A stretch of DNA of 64,000 nt, from assembly GCF_015999335.1 (NCBI RefSeq), contig NZ_JAEACP010000007.1, forward strand, positions 144,440-208,439. Direction: 5' to 3'. Every line of letters begins with the position of its first letter. Within the stretch, counting starts at the first letter, position 1. The notes under the pieces are model-generated. The model was given only the letters and a program-made list of their open reading frames with translations, was not told where the DNA came from and made no database searches. Shown piece after piece: positions 18,760 through 28,368 of this stretch. The stretch is from Tabrizicola soli. GTDB lineage: Bacteria; Pseudomonadota; Alphaproteobacteria; Rhodobacterales; Rhodobacteraceae. Position numbers and translations under genes: made by a program.

Positions 18760-19502
18760 TCGAGCTGCGCGAGGTCCACAAGCATTTCGGCGCGAACCGG
18801 GTCCTGCAGGGGGTGAACCTGACGGTGGCCTCGGGCAGCTCGATGGTGATCATCGGCGGCTCGGGGACGGGCAAGTCGGTGCTGCTGAAATGCATCCTGG
18901 GGCTGGTGCGGCACGATTCCGGCGCGATCACCCTGGACGGGCAGGACGTGACGGCGGGCGACCGCGACGCCTTCCTGTCGCGCTTCGGGATGCTGTTCCA
19001 GGGCGGGGCCTTGTTCGACTCGCTGCGGGTCTGGGAGAATGTCGCCTTCCGGCTGGTCCGGGGCGCCAGGCCGCTGCCGAAGGCGCAGGCCCGCGAGGTG
19101 GCGGTCGAGAAACTGCGCCGCGTCGGGCTGAAGCCCGAGGTGGCCGACCTCTACCCCGCCGAACTGTCGGGCGGCATGCAGAAACGCGTGGGCCTCGCCC
19201 GCGCCATCGCGGCGGAACCGGAGATCATCTTCTTCGACGAGCCGACCACCGGCCTCGACCCGATCATGGCCGGCGTCATCAACGAACTGATCCGCGAGAT
19301 CGTGACCGAGATGGGCGCGACGGCGATGACCATCACCCATGACATGACCTCGGTCCGGGCGATCGCCGACAACGTGGCGATGCTGCACGGCGGCGTGATC
19401 CGCTGGACCGGCCCGGTCTCGGAACTGGACAGGACGCCAGATGCCTACGTCCAGCAGTTCATCCACGGAAGGGCGGAAGGGCCGATCGAGAGCGTGCGCT
19501 GA
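18756..19502 (+). CDS. mlaF: MlaF-family ABC transporter ATP-binding protein
   Basis: 248 aa. Walker A GGSGTGKSV, ABC signature LSGGMQKRVGLARA, Walker B IIFFDEPTTGLDP, and His switch ITHDM. The LSGGMQKRV form and the LFDSL segment after the Q-loop (LFQGGALFDSLRVWENV) are typical of MlaF/Ttg2A. Energises the adjacent MlaE permease in phospholipid transport. Translationally coupled to mlaE. Confidence 0.92.
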   Translation: MIELREVHKHFGANRVLQGVNLTVASGSSMVIIGGSGTGKSVLLKCILGLVRHDSGAITLDGQDVTAGDRDAFLSRFGMLFQGGALFDSLRVWENVAFRLVRGARPLPKAQAREVAVEKLRRVGLKPEVADLYPAELSGGMQKRVGLARAIAAEPEIIFFDEPTTGLDPIMAGVINELIREIVTEMGATAMTITHDMTSVRAIADNVAMLHGGVIRWTGPVSELDRTPDAYVQQFIHGRAEGPIESVR

Positions 19503-19508
19503 CCTGCC

Positions 19509-19562
19509 CTTCCTCTTGGGCAAAATACTCCACGGGGGTCCGGGGGGGGGGGTGAACCCCCC
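19509..19562 (-). repeat. Intergenic repeat, GTGGAGTATTT type (inverted copy)
   Basis: On the minus strand it reads G-run hairpin, CCGGACCCCC, GTGGAGTATTT, then a CCCAAGAGGAAG tail. It matches the copy at 5760-5812. It lies between mlaF and the PqiA-family gene. Confidence 0.7.
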
Positions 19563-19591
19563 GGTCCGACGCCAGTCACGGAGGGATGCCG

Positions 19592-20017
19592 TTGAAGTAC
19601 CTGAACCTCACGCTCCTCCTCCTCTTCCCCATCGCCTGGTTCGCCCCCCTCCTGCGCGCCGCGATCCTGCCGATCTTCGGGATGGACGAGATCAGCGTGA
19701 TCACCGGACTCCAGTCCCTCTGGGAATCCGACGCCGCGCTCGCCCTTCTCGTCACCTTCCTTGCGGTCTTCGCGCCCTATGCCAAGACCATCGGGCTGGC
19801 GCTCCTGCACTGGAACCTCCTGTCGCCGCGCGTGCTTCCGGCGCTGGAGGTCCTGGGCAAGCTCGCCATGGCCGATGTCTTCCTGGTTGCGCTCTATGTG
19901 GTCATCGCCAAGGGCGCAGGCATGGTGACGGTGGAAGTGGCCTGGGGGCTTTACCTCTTCACCGGCTGCGTGCTGGCCTCGGCGCTGATCTCCTGGCGGT
20001 CGAGGCGGGACGGCTGA
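19592..20017 (+). CDS. Paraquat-inducible protein A (PqiA) family membrane protein
   Basis: About 141 aa, nearly all hydrophobic, with four predicted membrane helices (LLLLFPIAWFAPLLRAAILP; LLVTFLAVFAPYAKTIGLALL; VFLVALYVVIAKGAG; ...LASALISW). The FAPYAKTIGLAL segment is typical of PqiA domains. Start: GGAGGG abuts the ATG at 19586 but is ideally spaced from the TTG at 19592 (MKYLNL...), so TTG is preferred; the difference is two codons. PqiA proteins partner with MCE proteins in envelope lipid transport, which fits the mlaEF genes just upstream. Only one domain is present, unlike the two-domain E. coli protein. Confidence 0.8.
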   Translation: MKYLNLTLLLLFPIAWFAPLLRAAILPIFGMDEISVITGLQSLWESDAALALLVTFLAVFAPYAKTIGLALLHWNLLSPRVLPALEVLGKLAMADVFLVALYVVIAKGAGMVTVEVAWGLYLFTGCVLASALISWRSRRDG

Positions 20018-20026
20018 CCGGGGCGC

Positions 20027-20069
20027 GATTTCCGAACGGAAATCGTCCCGGAAATCGAACGATTTCCGG
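20027..20069. repeat. Paired-palindrome element (GATTTCCG family)
   Basis: Palindrome 1 is GATTTCCG-AA-CGGAAATC (20027-20044). After 3 bp, palindrome 2 has 10-bp arms, CCGGAAATCG and CGATTTCCGG, around AA (20048-20069). Related pairs lie at 24813-24854 and 26888-26930. It could also act as a terminator after the PqiA-family gene. Confidence 0.8.
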
Positions 20070-20121
20070 CGCGCACGCCCTGCCTTGATGCTGCCCAATA
20101 TTCCCGGCATTGTCCCGCCTG

Positions 20122-21477
<1,356 letters not shown>

Positions 21478-21509
21478 GCCCATGCAAAAGAACGGAATGG
21501 GGACTGAAG

Positions 21510-22136
21510 ATGGAAAACTTGACCGCGGTTGACGGTGGTGCGGCGCTCATCATCCTCGTCTCGGCGATCCTCGCCTTCTCGCGCGGGCTGGTGCGCGAGC
21601 TGATGGCGATCGTCGGCTGGATCGGCGCCGCCATCGCCGCCTATTACTTCGCCCCCGGGGTGCAGCCCCTGGTCAAGGAACTGCCGGTAGTGGGCGAGTT
21701 CCTCTCCGACAGCTGCGAGCTTTCGGTGGTCGCGGCCTTTGCCGGGGTCTTCGTGGTCGGCCTGATCGTGGCCGCACTCTTCACCCCGCTCTTTTCGGGT
21801 GCGGTGCAGCGGTCGGCGATCGGTGGCATCGACCAGGCGCTCGGCTTCCTCTTCGGCGTGGCGCGCGGCGTCCTGCTGATCGCGATCGCCTTCATCGTCT
21901 ATGACCGGGTGCTGTCGGACCAGGCGATCCCGATGGTGGACAATTCGCGCACCGCGCTGGTCTTCGCCAATTTCCAGGCCCAGATCGACCAGAACATTCC
22001 CACCGACGCGCCAGGCTGGATCGTCGACCGCTACAACGACCTGACCAATATCTGCGCCACCGGCGCCGCACCCGAGCCCGCCACCCCGGCCCCGATCCCT
22101 GCCCCTGCCCCCGCCGCTCCGGCCACGAACGGGTGA
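21510..22136 (+). CDS. cvpA: CvpA family membrane protein
   Basis: 208 aa from the ATG at 21510 (MENLTAVDGG), 32 bp after radA; the longer open frame upstream overlaps radA and is not coding. Four hydrophobic segments: AALIILVSAILAFSRGLVRE, IVGWIGAAIAAYYFAP, VVAAFAGVFVVGLIVAALF and LGFLFGVARGVLLIAIAF. The C-terminal tail is Ala/Pro-rich. CvpA (colicin V production) proteins commonly precede purF, as here. The biochemical role is not settled. Confidence 0.88.
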   Translation: MENLTAVDGGAALIILVSAILAFSRGLVRELMAIVGWIGAAIAAYYFAPGVQPLVKELPVVGEFLSDSCELSVVAAFAGVFVVGLIVAALFTPLFSGAVQRSAIGGIDQALGFLFGVARGVLLIAIAFIVYDRVLSDQAIPMVDNSRTALVFANFQAQIDQNIPTDAPGWIVDRYNDLTNICATGAAPEPATPAPIPAPAPAAPATNG

Positions 22137-22233
22137 TCGGGCGGCAATCCGGCGTTTCAGGGCGTGACACTGCGACGCGGCTGACTTAAATCAGCCGCAA
22201 CTGCCCTGAACGGCCAAGACAGGATTCGGACGT

Positions 22234-23697
22234 ATGGCTCCTTTCCGCTCTCACCCCTTCGATGACGACAAGCTGAAGGAGGAATGCGGGATCTTCGGCG
22301 TCGTCGGTGTCGCCGATGCCTCGAACTTCGTGGCGCTTGGCCTGCATGCGCTGCAACACCGTGGGCAAGAGGCTGGCGGGATCGTCAGCTATCATCCCGA
22401 CCACGGCTTCAACTCGGCCCGCCGCTTCGGCTATGTCCGCGACAACTTCACCAAGGCCGATGTGATGGACACCCTGCCCGGATCGCTGGCGATCGGGCAT
22501 GTGCGCTATTCCACCGCCGGATCCAAGGGCGCGACCGCGATCCGCGACGTGCAGCCCTTCTTCGGCGAGTTCTCGATGGGCGGCTGCGCCATCGCCCACA
22601 ACGGCAACCTGACCAATGCCGCGGCCCTGCGCCGCGAGTTGATCGAGCGCGGCTCGATCTTCCAGTCCTCCTCGGACTCGGAATGCATCATCCACCTGAT
22701 GGCGCGCTCGATCCAGCAGAACCTTTCCGAACGCATCAAGGACGCGCTGCGCCGGGTCGAGGGCGCGTTCTCGGTGGTCGCCATGACGCGCACCAAGCTG
22801 ATCGGCGTCCGCGATCCCCTTGGCGTGCGTCCCCTGGTGCTGGGCCGGCTTGGCGACCACGGCTGGGCGCTGTCCTCCGAGACCTGCGCGCTGGACATCA
22901 TCGGCGCCGACTTCGTGCGCGAGATCGAGCCGGGCGAGATGGTGGTGATCGAGGGCAACAAGGTGAACTCCACCCGCCCCTTCGCCCCCGCGAAACCGCG
23001 CTTCTGCATCTTCGAGAACGTCTATTTCAGCCGCCCCGACAGCATCATCGGCGGCCGCTCGGTCTATGAGACCCGCCGCCAGATCGGCGTGGAACTCGCG
23101 CGCGAGGCCCCGGTGGACGCCGATCTCGTCTGCCCGGTGCCCGACAGCGGCACCCCGGCGGCCATCGGCTACAGCCAGGAAAGCGGCATTCCCTATGCGA
23201 TGGGGATCATCCGCAACCAGTACATGGGCCGCACCTTCATCGAGCCCACCGACCACATCCGCAACATGGGCGTGCGGCTGAAGCTGAACGTCAACCGCGC
23301 GCTGATCAAGGGCAAGCGGGTGATCCTGGTCGACGACTCGGTCGTGCGCGGCACCACCAGCCGCAAGATCAAGGACATGATCCTGGAAGCGGGCGCGGCC
23401 GAGGTGCATTTCCGCATCGCCTCGCCCCCGACCGCCTGGCCCTGCTTCTACGGGGTCGACACGCCGGAACGCTCGAAACTCCTCGCCGCCACGATGAGCG
23501 AGGAGGAGATGCGCGACTGGATCGGGGTCGACTCCCTCAAGTTCATCTCGCTCGACGGCCTCTACCGCGCCGCCGGCGAGGCCGCGGGCCGCGATCCGGC
23601 CAACCCGAAGTTCTGCGACGCCTGCTTCTCCGGCGACTACCCGGTGGCCCCGTCCGACAAGATCGAGGAAGGCTTCCAGATGAAGGCGGCGGAGTGA
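22234..23697 (+). CDS. purF: Amidophosphoribosyltransferase
   Basis: 487 aa. The N-terminal glutaminase domain has its nucleophile in EECGIFGVVG, so a short propeptide is probably removed to expose Cys. Also present are HVRYSTAG and AHNGNLTN, and the C-terminal PRPP-binding motif VILVDDSVVRGTT. First committed step of purine synthesis: PRPP plus glutamine to phosphoribosylamine. The stop overlaps the next gene's GTG start by 4 bp. Confidence 0.95.
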   Translation: MAPFRSHPFDDDKLKEECGIFGVVGVADASNFVALGLHALQHRGQEAGGIVSYHPDHGFNSARRFGYVRDNFTKADVMDTLPGSLAIGHVRYSTAGSKGATAIRDVQPFFGEFSMGGCAIAHNGNLTNAAALRRELIERGSIFQSSSDSECIIHLMARSIQQNLSERIKDALRRVEGAFSVVAMTRTKLIGVRDPLGVRPLVLGRLGDHGWALSSETCALDIIGADFVREIEPGEMVVIEGNKVNSTRPFAPAKPRFCIFENVYFSRPDSIIGGRSVYETRRQIGVELAREAPVDADLVCPVPDSGTPAAIGYSQESGIPYAMGIIRNQYMGRTFIEPTDHIRNMGVRLKLNVNRALIKGKRVILVDDSVVRGTTSRKIKDMILEAGAAEVHFRIASPPTAWPCFYGVDTPERSKLLAATMSEEEMRDWIGVDSLKFISLDGLYRAAGEAAGRDPANPKFCDACFSGDYPVAPSDKIEEGFQMKAAE

Positions 23698-24062
23698 GCG
23701 CAGAGGTTGCGGCCTATATCGCCGCCCTGCCCCCCGACCAGCGCGAGGCGCTGGCCGACCTTCGCGCCCGGCTCAAGGCGCTTCTTCCCGACCACATTGA
23801 GGTCATGTCCTACGCCATGCCCGGCTTCCGCCAGCCGGACCCGAAGGGCAGGATGGTCGCTGGCTACGCCGCCTTCGCGAAGCATCTCGGCCTTTACCCC
23901 CATTCCGGCAGCGTGATCCCGCAGATCGAGTGCGCGCCGTTCAAGGCCTCGAAATCCGGCGTCCTTTTCACGCCCGACCGACCGCTGCCGGATGCCCTGT
24001 TGAGAGCCATCATCGAAACCCGCCAGGCCGAGATCGCTGCGGGATATGGCCGCAAGGGCTGA
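23694..24062 (+). CDS. DUF1801-domain protein
   Basis: 122 aa, GTG start overlapping the purF stop (GTGA). Sequence YIAALPPDQREALADLR, then EVMSYAMPGFR and the C-terminal FTPDRPLPDALLRAII match the DUF1801/YdhG-like fold (frataxin-like alpha/beta sandwich). Soluble and cytoplasmic. Some relatives are proposed iron chaperones; there is no evidence for that here. Translational coupling with purF is clear, but functional linkage is not. Confidence 0.8.
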   Translation: MSAEVAAYIAALPPDQREALADLRARLKALLPDHIEVMSYAMPGFRQPDPKGRMVAGYAAFAKHLGLYPHSGSVIPQIECAPFKASKSGVLFTPDRPLPDALLRAIIETRQAEIAAGYGRKG

Positions 24063-24074
24063 CGCACCCTTGCC

Positions 24075-24115
24075 CTTTCATCTTTGCCCAAATATCCCCG
24101 CCGGAGGCTCCGACG
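24075..24115 (-). repeat. Intergenic repeat, GGGGATATTT type (inverted copy)
   Basis: On the minus strand: CGTCGGAGCC, TCCGGCGGGGATATTT, GG, GCAAAGATGAAAG. It agrees with the copy at 9010-9051 except at a few positions. It lies between the DUF1801 gene and the SDR gene. Confidence 0.75.
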
Positions 24116-24134
24116 CCGCCAGAAGGACAAACGC

Positions 24135-24803
24135 ATGACCCAGAAGATCGCCGCCAAAGTCGCTCTCGTCACCGGCGCCTCGCGCGGCCTTGGCTCCGCC
24201 CTCGCCGGACAACTCGCGCTCCGGGGCTGGCAGGTGGTGGCCGTGGCCCGCACCGTCGGCGGGCTCGAGGAGCTGGACGACCGGGTGAAGGCGGCGGGCC
24301 TGCCGGGGGCGGGCGGGCTGACGCTCGCGCCGATGGATGTGACCAAGGACGATGCGATGCGGCATCTCTGCCGAAGCATCCACGACCGCTGGGGCGGACT
24401 GGGGCTCTGGGTCCATGCCGCGATCCATGCCGCGCCGCTGGCCCCGGCCGGGCATCTCGACCAGAAGGACTGGGACAAGTCTCTGACCACCAACACCCGC
24501 GCCACCGGGATGCTGATCCCGATGGTCGAGCCGCTTCTGAAGGCGCATCGGGGCACGGCGCTGTTCCTCGATGATCCGCAGGCGGGAAAGCCCTTCTTCG
24601 GCTCCTATGGCGCGACCAAGGCGGCGCAGATCGCGCTGGCGCGAAGCTGGCAGGCCGAGAACGCGAAGCACGGCCCCCGCGTGGTGATCGCGACCCCGGC
24701 AGGCATGCCGACCGCGACCCGCGCCCGCTTCTTCCCCGGCGAGGACCGGACGAAGCTGGCCGATCCCCAGGCAGAGGCCGCCCGGATCATCGACGCGCTC
24801 TGA
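24135..24803 (+). CDS. SDR family oxidoreductase
   Basis: 222 aa from the ATG at 24135, with AGAAGGA 7 nt upstream. The NAD(P)-binding motif TGASRGLG lies at residues 12-19 and the catalytic YGATK near residue 157. It is shorter than a typical 250-aa SDR, and the Ser that usually lies about 13 residues before the Tyr appears replaced by the LFLDDPQAG segment, so catalytic competence is uncertain. It is probably transcribed with the DUF1801 gene or alone. Substrate unknown. Confidence 0.85.
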   Translation: MTQKIAAKVALVTGASRGLGSALAGQLALRGWQVVAVARTVGGLEELDDRVKAAGLPGAGGLTLAPMDVTKDDAMRHLCRSIHDRWGGLGLWVHAAIHAAPLAPAGHLDQKDWDKSLTTNTRATGMLIPMVEPLLKAHRGTALFLDDPQAGKPFFGSYGATKAAQIALARSWQAENAKHGPRVVIATPAGMPTATRARFFPGEDRTKLADPQAEAARIIDAL

Positions 24804-24812
24804 GCCGGGGTC

Positions 24813-24854
24813 AAATTCCTTCGAAGGAATTTGCAAATCCTTTCGAAAGGATTT
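24813..24854. repeat. Paired-palindrome element (AAATTCC family)
   Basis: Two perfect 20-bp palindromes are separated by GC: AAATTCCTTCGAAGGAATTT (24813-24832) and AAATCCTTTCGAAAGGATTT (24835-24854). They lie between the convergent SDR and PLP-lyase genes, where they may also terminate both transcripts. Confidence 0.85.
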
Positions 24855-24860
24855 GGCGCC

Positions 24861-25967
24861 CTACCCCGCCAGGGCACCCCTGATTCCGCGCCAAAGCTCC
24901 TCGACCGGCTCGATCCCGGCCGACAGGCGGATGAAGCCCTCGGGCACCGCATCGCCCCAGCGCGCCCGGCGCTCGGCCGAGGAATGGGTCGCGCCGAAGC
25001 TGGTGGATTGCGCCAGATAGGGACAGGCGGACAGGAACCGCTCGGCCACCCCGGCATCGGCCAGGGTGAAGCCGATCAGGAAGCCGCCGTTGGCCATCTG
25101 GCTGCCGACCAGCCGGTGCGAGACATCGCCCGGCAGGCCCGGATAGCGCAGCCCGCGCACGGCGGGATGGGCGGCCAACCGTTCGGCGATGGTCCCGGCC
25201 GAGGCGCACATCCGCTCCAGCCGCAGTTCCAGCGTCTCGAGCCCCCGGTGCAGGAGCCAGGCCTCGAAGGGCCCCAGCACCGCGCCGGAAAGCCGCCGCC
25301 AGTCGCCCACCCGGGCCATCAGCACCGGATCGCGCCCCGCGACATGGCCCGCCAAGAGGTCGGAATGGCCGCCGGGGGCCTTGGTGTCGGCGGCGACGAC
25401 CAGGTCGGCGCCAAGGTCCAGCGGGCGCTGCAGGAAAGGGGTCATCGTGGTGTTGTCCACCACCACCCGCGCCCCCGCCGCACGGGCCCGCGCCGCGACC
25501 GCGCCTATGTCGCAGACCTCGAGACCGGGGTTCGACGGCGTTTCCATATAGACCAGCGCCGCCCCGGTGAAATCGGCCGTGTCATAGCCCGTGGTCGGCA
25601 GGAAATCCGCCGCGACGCCCAGCCCGCGCAGGAAATCCGTCGCCAGCACTCGGGTCACGTAGTAGCCGTCGGCGGGCAGGATCACCCGGTCGCCCGCCTT
25701 CAGGCAGGCGAAGAGCGCGGCCGAGATCGCGGCCATGCCCGAGGGGAAGGCGACGGTCTCGGCTTCCTCCAGCAGCGAGAGCTGCGCCTCGAGCTCGCTC
25801 CAGCCCGGATTGCCGGCGCGGGCATAGCCATAGGCCCCGGTGCCGTTCGCGGGCAGATGGAAGGTCGTGGCCGGGGTGATCGGCGGGGCGACCGGATCGC
25901 CGGGGGCGAGGCCCGCCTTGCGGTGGTGCAGAAGCCGCGCGGCGCGGCGGGCGTTGTCATCGTTCAT
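24861..25967 (-). CDS. Cys/Met metabolism PLP-dependent enzyme (cystathionine gamma-lyase/synthase family)
   Basis: 368 aa. Fold-type I PLP enzyme: YGYARAGNPGWSELE near the N-terminus, FPSGMAAISAAL (phosphate loop), VVVDNTTMTPFLQRPL (PLP-binding Asp), and the Schiff-base Lys in DTKAPGGHSD (about residue 195). The C-terminal SAGIEPVEEL is the family signature. Family members cleave or form cystathionine and related thioethers; the exact substrate is unclear. It is the last gene of a minus-strand series with a HIBADH-like and an aldehyde dehydrogenase gene, and is separated by 3 bp from the former, so it may act on an amine or amino acid made by that pathway. Confidence 0.85.
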   Translation of the reverse strand: MNDDNARRAARLLHHRKAGLAPGDPVAPPITPATTFHLPANGTGAYGYARAGNPGWSELEAQLSLLEEAETVAFPSGMAAISAALFACLKAGDRVILPADGYYVTRVLATDFLRGLGVAADFLPTTGYDTADFTGAALVYMETPSNPGLEVCDIGAVAARARAAGARVVVDNTTMTPFLQRPLDLGADLVVAADTKAPGGHSDLLAGHVAGRDPVLMARVGDWRRLSGAVLGPFEAWLLHRGLETLELRLERMCASAGTIAERLAAHPAVRGLRYPGLPGDVSHRLVGSQMANGGFLIGFTLADAGVAERFLSACPYLAQSTSFGATHSSAERRARWGDAVPEGFIRLSAGIEPVEELWRGIRGALAG

Positions 25968-25970
25968 GGG

Positions 25971-26870
25971 TCACTCCAGCCGGGCCGGAAAGCCGGGCGC
26001 GCGCAGGTCGGTGCCGAGAAGGTCCTCGAGCAGTCTGGCGATCATCGGCGACTGCGCCTCGCCGCCATAGGCCGCCTTCGCGGCGATATAGGTCTGGTGG
26101 GTGATCGAGGCGAGATCCAGCGGCACGCCGAATTCCTTGCCGAAGCCGAGGGCGAAGCCCAGGTCCTTCAGCGCCAGATCCACCGAGAAGGCGATATCGT
26201 AGGATCCGTTCAGGATCAGCGCGCCCTCGGTCTCGTGCACGAAGCTGTTGCCGGAGGAGGCCTGGATCGCCTGCCAGGACTGGCCGAGATCGAGCCCGCC
26301 GCGTTTGGCCAGCATCAGCGCCTCGGAGGTGGCCTTGAGATGGATGAAGGCCAGCATGTTGGTGATGACCTTGATCACCGCCGCAGACCCCAGCGGCCCC
26401 ATGTGGAAGATGCGCTGGCCGAGGGTCGAGAGCGCCGGGCGGTGCATCTCGAAAAGCTCCCGCTCGCCGCCAACCAGCACCGTGATCTCGCCCCGCGCGG
26501 CGAGATGGACGCCGCCCGTCACCGGCGCCTCGAGAAGCCGCACCTCGCCGGTCCGCGCCAGGCCGGCGAGCCGCAACACGTCGTCGCGGCCGAGGGTGGA
26601 GTTCTCGATCCAGGTGGCGCCGGGTTTCAGGCCGGTCAGGAGTTCCGCCAGCACCGCCTCGGATGCGGCGGGGGAAGGCAGGCAGGTGAAGACATGGTCC
26701 ACCTCGCCCGCCAGCGCCGTGACCGAGGGCGCAACCCGCGCCCCCAGCGCCGCCTGCCGTTCGGCAAGGGCGGGGTTGCGGTCATGGACGGTGACCGCGT
26801 GCCCGGCTTTCAGCAGGCTCGCCGCGAGATGGCCGCCCAGATTGCCAAGCCCGATATAGCCATAGCGCAT
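25971..26870 (-). CDS. NAD(P)-dependent beta-hydroxyacid dehydrogenase (3-hydroxyisobutyrate dehydrogenase-like)
   Basis: 299 aa. N-terminal Rossmann motif YIGLGNLGGHLA, substrate-binding APVTGGV (about residue 118) and catalytic Lys in VIKVITNM (about residue 167), then the C-terminal helical domain. The family oxidises beta-hydroxyacids such as 3-hydroxyisobutyrate, tartronate semialdehyde and 2-(hydroxymethyl)glutarate. It sits in a row with an aldehyde dehydrogenase and an MttB-family gene. A paired-palindrome repeat separates it from the former. Confidence 0.87.
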   Translation of the reverse strand: MRYGYIGLGNLGGHLAASLLKAGHAVTVHDRNPALAERQAALGARVAPSVTALAGEVDHVFTCLPSPAASEAVLAELLTGLKPGATWIENSTLGRDDVLRLAGLARTGEVRLLEAPVTGGVHLAARGEITVLVGGERELFEMHRPALSTLGQRIFHMGPLGSAAVIKVITNMLAFIHLKATSEALMLAKRGGLDLGQSWQAIQASSGNSFVHETEGALILNGSYDIAFSVDLALKDLGFALGFGKEFGVPLDLASITHQTYIAAKAAYGGEAQSPMIARLLEDLLGTDLRAPGFPARLE

Positions 26871-26887
26871 CGTTTCCTCCCCGCGCC

Positions 26888-26930
26888 GATTTCCGGACGG
26901 AAATCGTGCCGAAATCCGTCCGGATTTCGG
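26888..26930. repeat. Paired-palindrome element (GATTTCCG family)
   Basis: GATTTCCG-GA-CGGAAATC (26888-26905), a 3-bp spacer, then 10-bp arms CCGAAATCCG and CGGATTTCGG around TC (26909-26930). Same architecture as 20027-20069. It directly abuts the aldehyde dehydrogenase stop codon. Confidence 0.8.
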
Positions 26931-28361
26931 TCACTCTCCGTAGCCGACGATGCCCTTGACCTCGCAGAAGTCATGGATGCCCCAGTCGGCATATTCGCGG
27001 CCGTTGCCGGACTGCTTGTAGCCGCCGAAGGGCGCGGAGGTGTCCCAGTCGGGATAGTTCAGGTTCACGGTCCCGGCGCGCAGCTTGCGGGCCACCGGCT
27101 TCGCGTCCTCAACCGGACCGGCGATATAGGCGGCAAGGCCGTAGACCGTGTCGTTGGCCTGCCGGATCGCGTCCTCGATCGAGTCGTAGGGCTGGATCGC
27201 CAGCACCGGGCCGAAGATCTCCTCCTTCGAGATGGTCATCGAATTGACCACATCGCCGAAGACCGTGGGCCGCACGAACCAGCCGCGGTTCAGGTCCGCC
27301 GGCCGGCCCACGCCGCCGGTGACCAGGGTCGCGCCCTCGTCGATGCCGGCCTGGATCAGGCGCTGCACCTTATCGAACTGGAGTTTCGAGACCAGCGGGC
27401 CAAGGACGGTGGCCTCGTCGCGCGGATCGCCGGTGACGATCGCCTCGGCGGCCTCCTTCGCGGCGGCCAGCGCCTCGGCCTGCCGGGCGCGGGGCACCAG
27501 CATCCGGGTCGGCGCGTCGCAGGACTGGCCGGTGTTCGACATCACCGCGTTGACGCCCGCCGCCACCGCCTCGGCGATGTCGGCGGTGGGCAGGATGATG
27601 TTCGGGCTCTTGCCGCCCAGTTCCTGCGCCACGCGCTTCACCGTGGGGGCGGCGGCGGCGGCGATGGCGGTCCCGGCGCGGGTCGAGCCGGTGAAGGAGA
27701 CCATGTCGACCTCCGGGTGCTCCGACATCCGCGCGCCGACCTCGGGACCCGCGCCGTGAACCAGGTTGAAGACACCGGGCGGCACGCCCGCATCATGCAG
27801 CACCTGCGCGAAGAGCGTGCCGGACAGGGGCGCGATCTCCGACGGTTTCAGCACCATGGTGCAGCCCGCGATCAGCGCCGGGGCGACCTTGCAGGCGATC
27901 TGGTTCATCGGCCAGTTCCAGGGCGTGATCAGCGAGCAGACGCCGATCCCCTCGTAGACGATCCGGGTCGAACCCCGGTTGTATTCCCAGACCATCTCCT
28001 CGGCGGCCTTGATCGTCGCCTCGATATGGACCTGGCCGGCCCAGGCCTGGGCATTGCGCGCCCAGGTGATCGGCGCGCCCATCTCGGTCGACATCACTTG
28101 CGCGAAATCCTCGTAGCGCGCGTTGTAGACCTCGAGAATCCGCTTCACCAGCGCGATGCGGTCCTTGACCGGAGTATAGGTCCAGCCGTCGAAGGCCGCG
28201 CGGGCGGCCATGATGGCGCGGTCGGCGTCCTCGCGGTTGCCCATGGCGACCTCGCAGACGATCTCCTCGGTCGCAGGGTTCTCCACCCCGAGGCGTGCGG
28301 TCGAGACCGGATCGACCCACTGGCCATTGATGTAGAATTTCAGCATGTTGGCGGGGATCAT
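26931..28361 (-). CDS. Aldehyde dehydrogenase family protein
   Basis: 476 aa from the ATG at 28361 (MIPANMLKFYINGQW), preceded by GAGG at 5 nt and lying 7 bp after the MttB-family stop codon. NAD-binding FTGSTRAGTAIA, catalytic Glu in AQELGGKSPN (about residue 244), and nucleophile Cys in NTGQSCDAP (about residue 279). It oxidises an aldehyde to an acid with NAD(P)+. Tight coupling to the MttB-family gene suggests it handles an aldehyde from demethylation or oxidation of a methylated amine, such as a betaine-type aldehyde or formaldehyde. The substrate is inferred from context only. Confidence 0.9.
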   Translation of the reverse strand: MIPANMLKFYINGQWVDPVSTARLGVENPATEEIVCEVAMGNREDADRAIMAARAAFDGWTYTPVKDRIALVKRILEVYNARYEDFAQVMSTEMGAPITWARNAQAWAGQVHIEATIKAAEEMVWEYNRGSTRIVYEGIGVCSLITPWNWPMNQIACKVAPALIAGCTMVLKPSEIAPLSGTLFAQVLHDAGVPPGVFNLVHGAGPEVGARMSEHPEVDMVSFTGSTRAGTAIAAAAAPTVKRVAQELGGKSPNIILPTADIAEAVAAGVNAVMSNTGQSCDAPTRMLVPRARQAEALAAAKEAAEAIVTGDPRDEATVLGPLVSKLQFDKVQRLIQAGIDEGATLVTGGVGRPADLNRGWFVRPTVFGDVVNSMTISKEEIFGPVLAIQPYDSIEDAIRQANDTVYGLAAYIAGPVEDAKPVARKLRAGTVNLNYPDWDTSAPFGGYKQSGNGREYADWGIHDFCEVKGIVGYGE

Positions 28362-28368
28362 TGCGACC

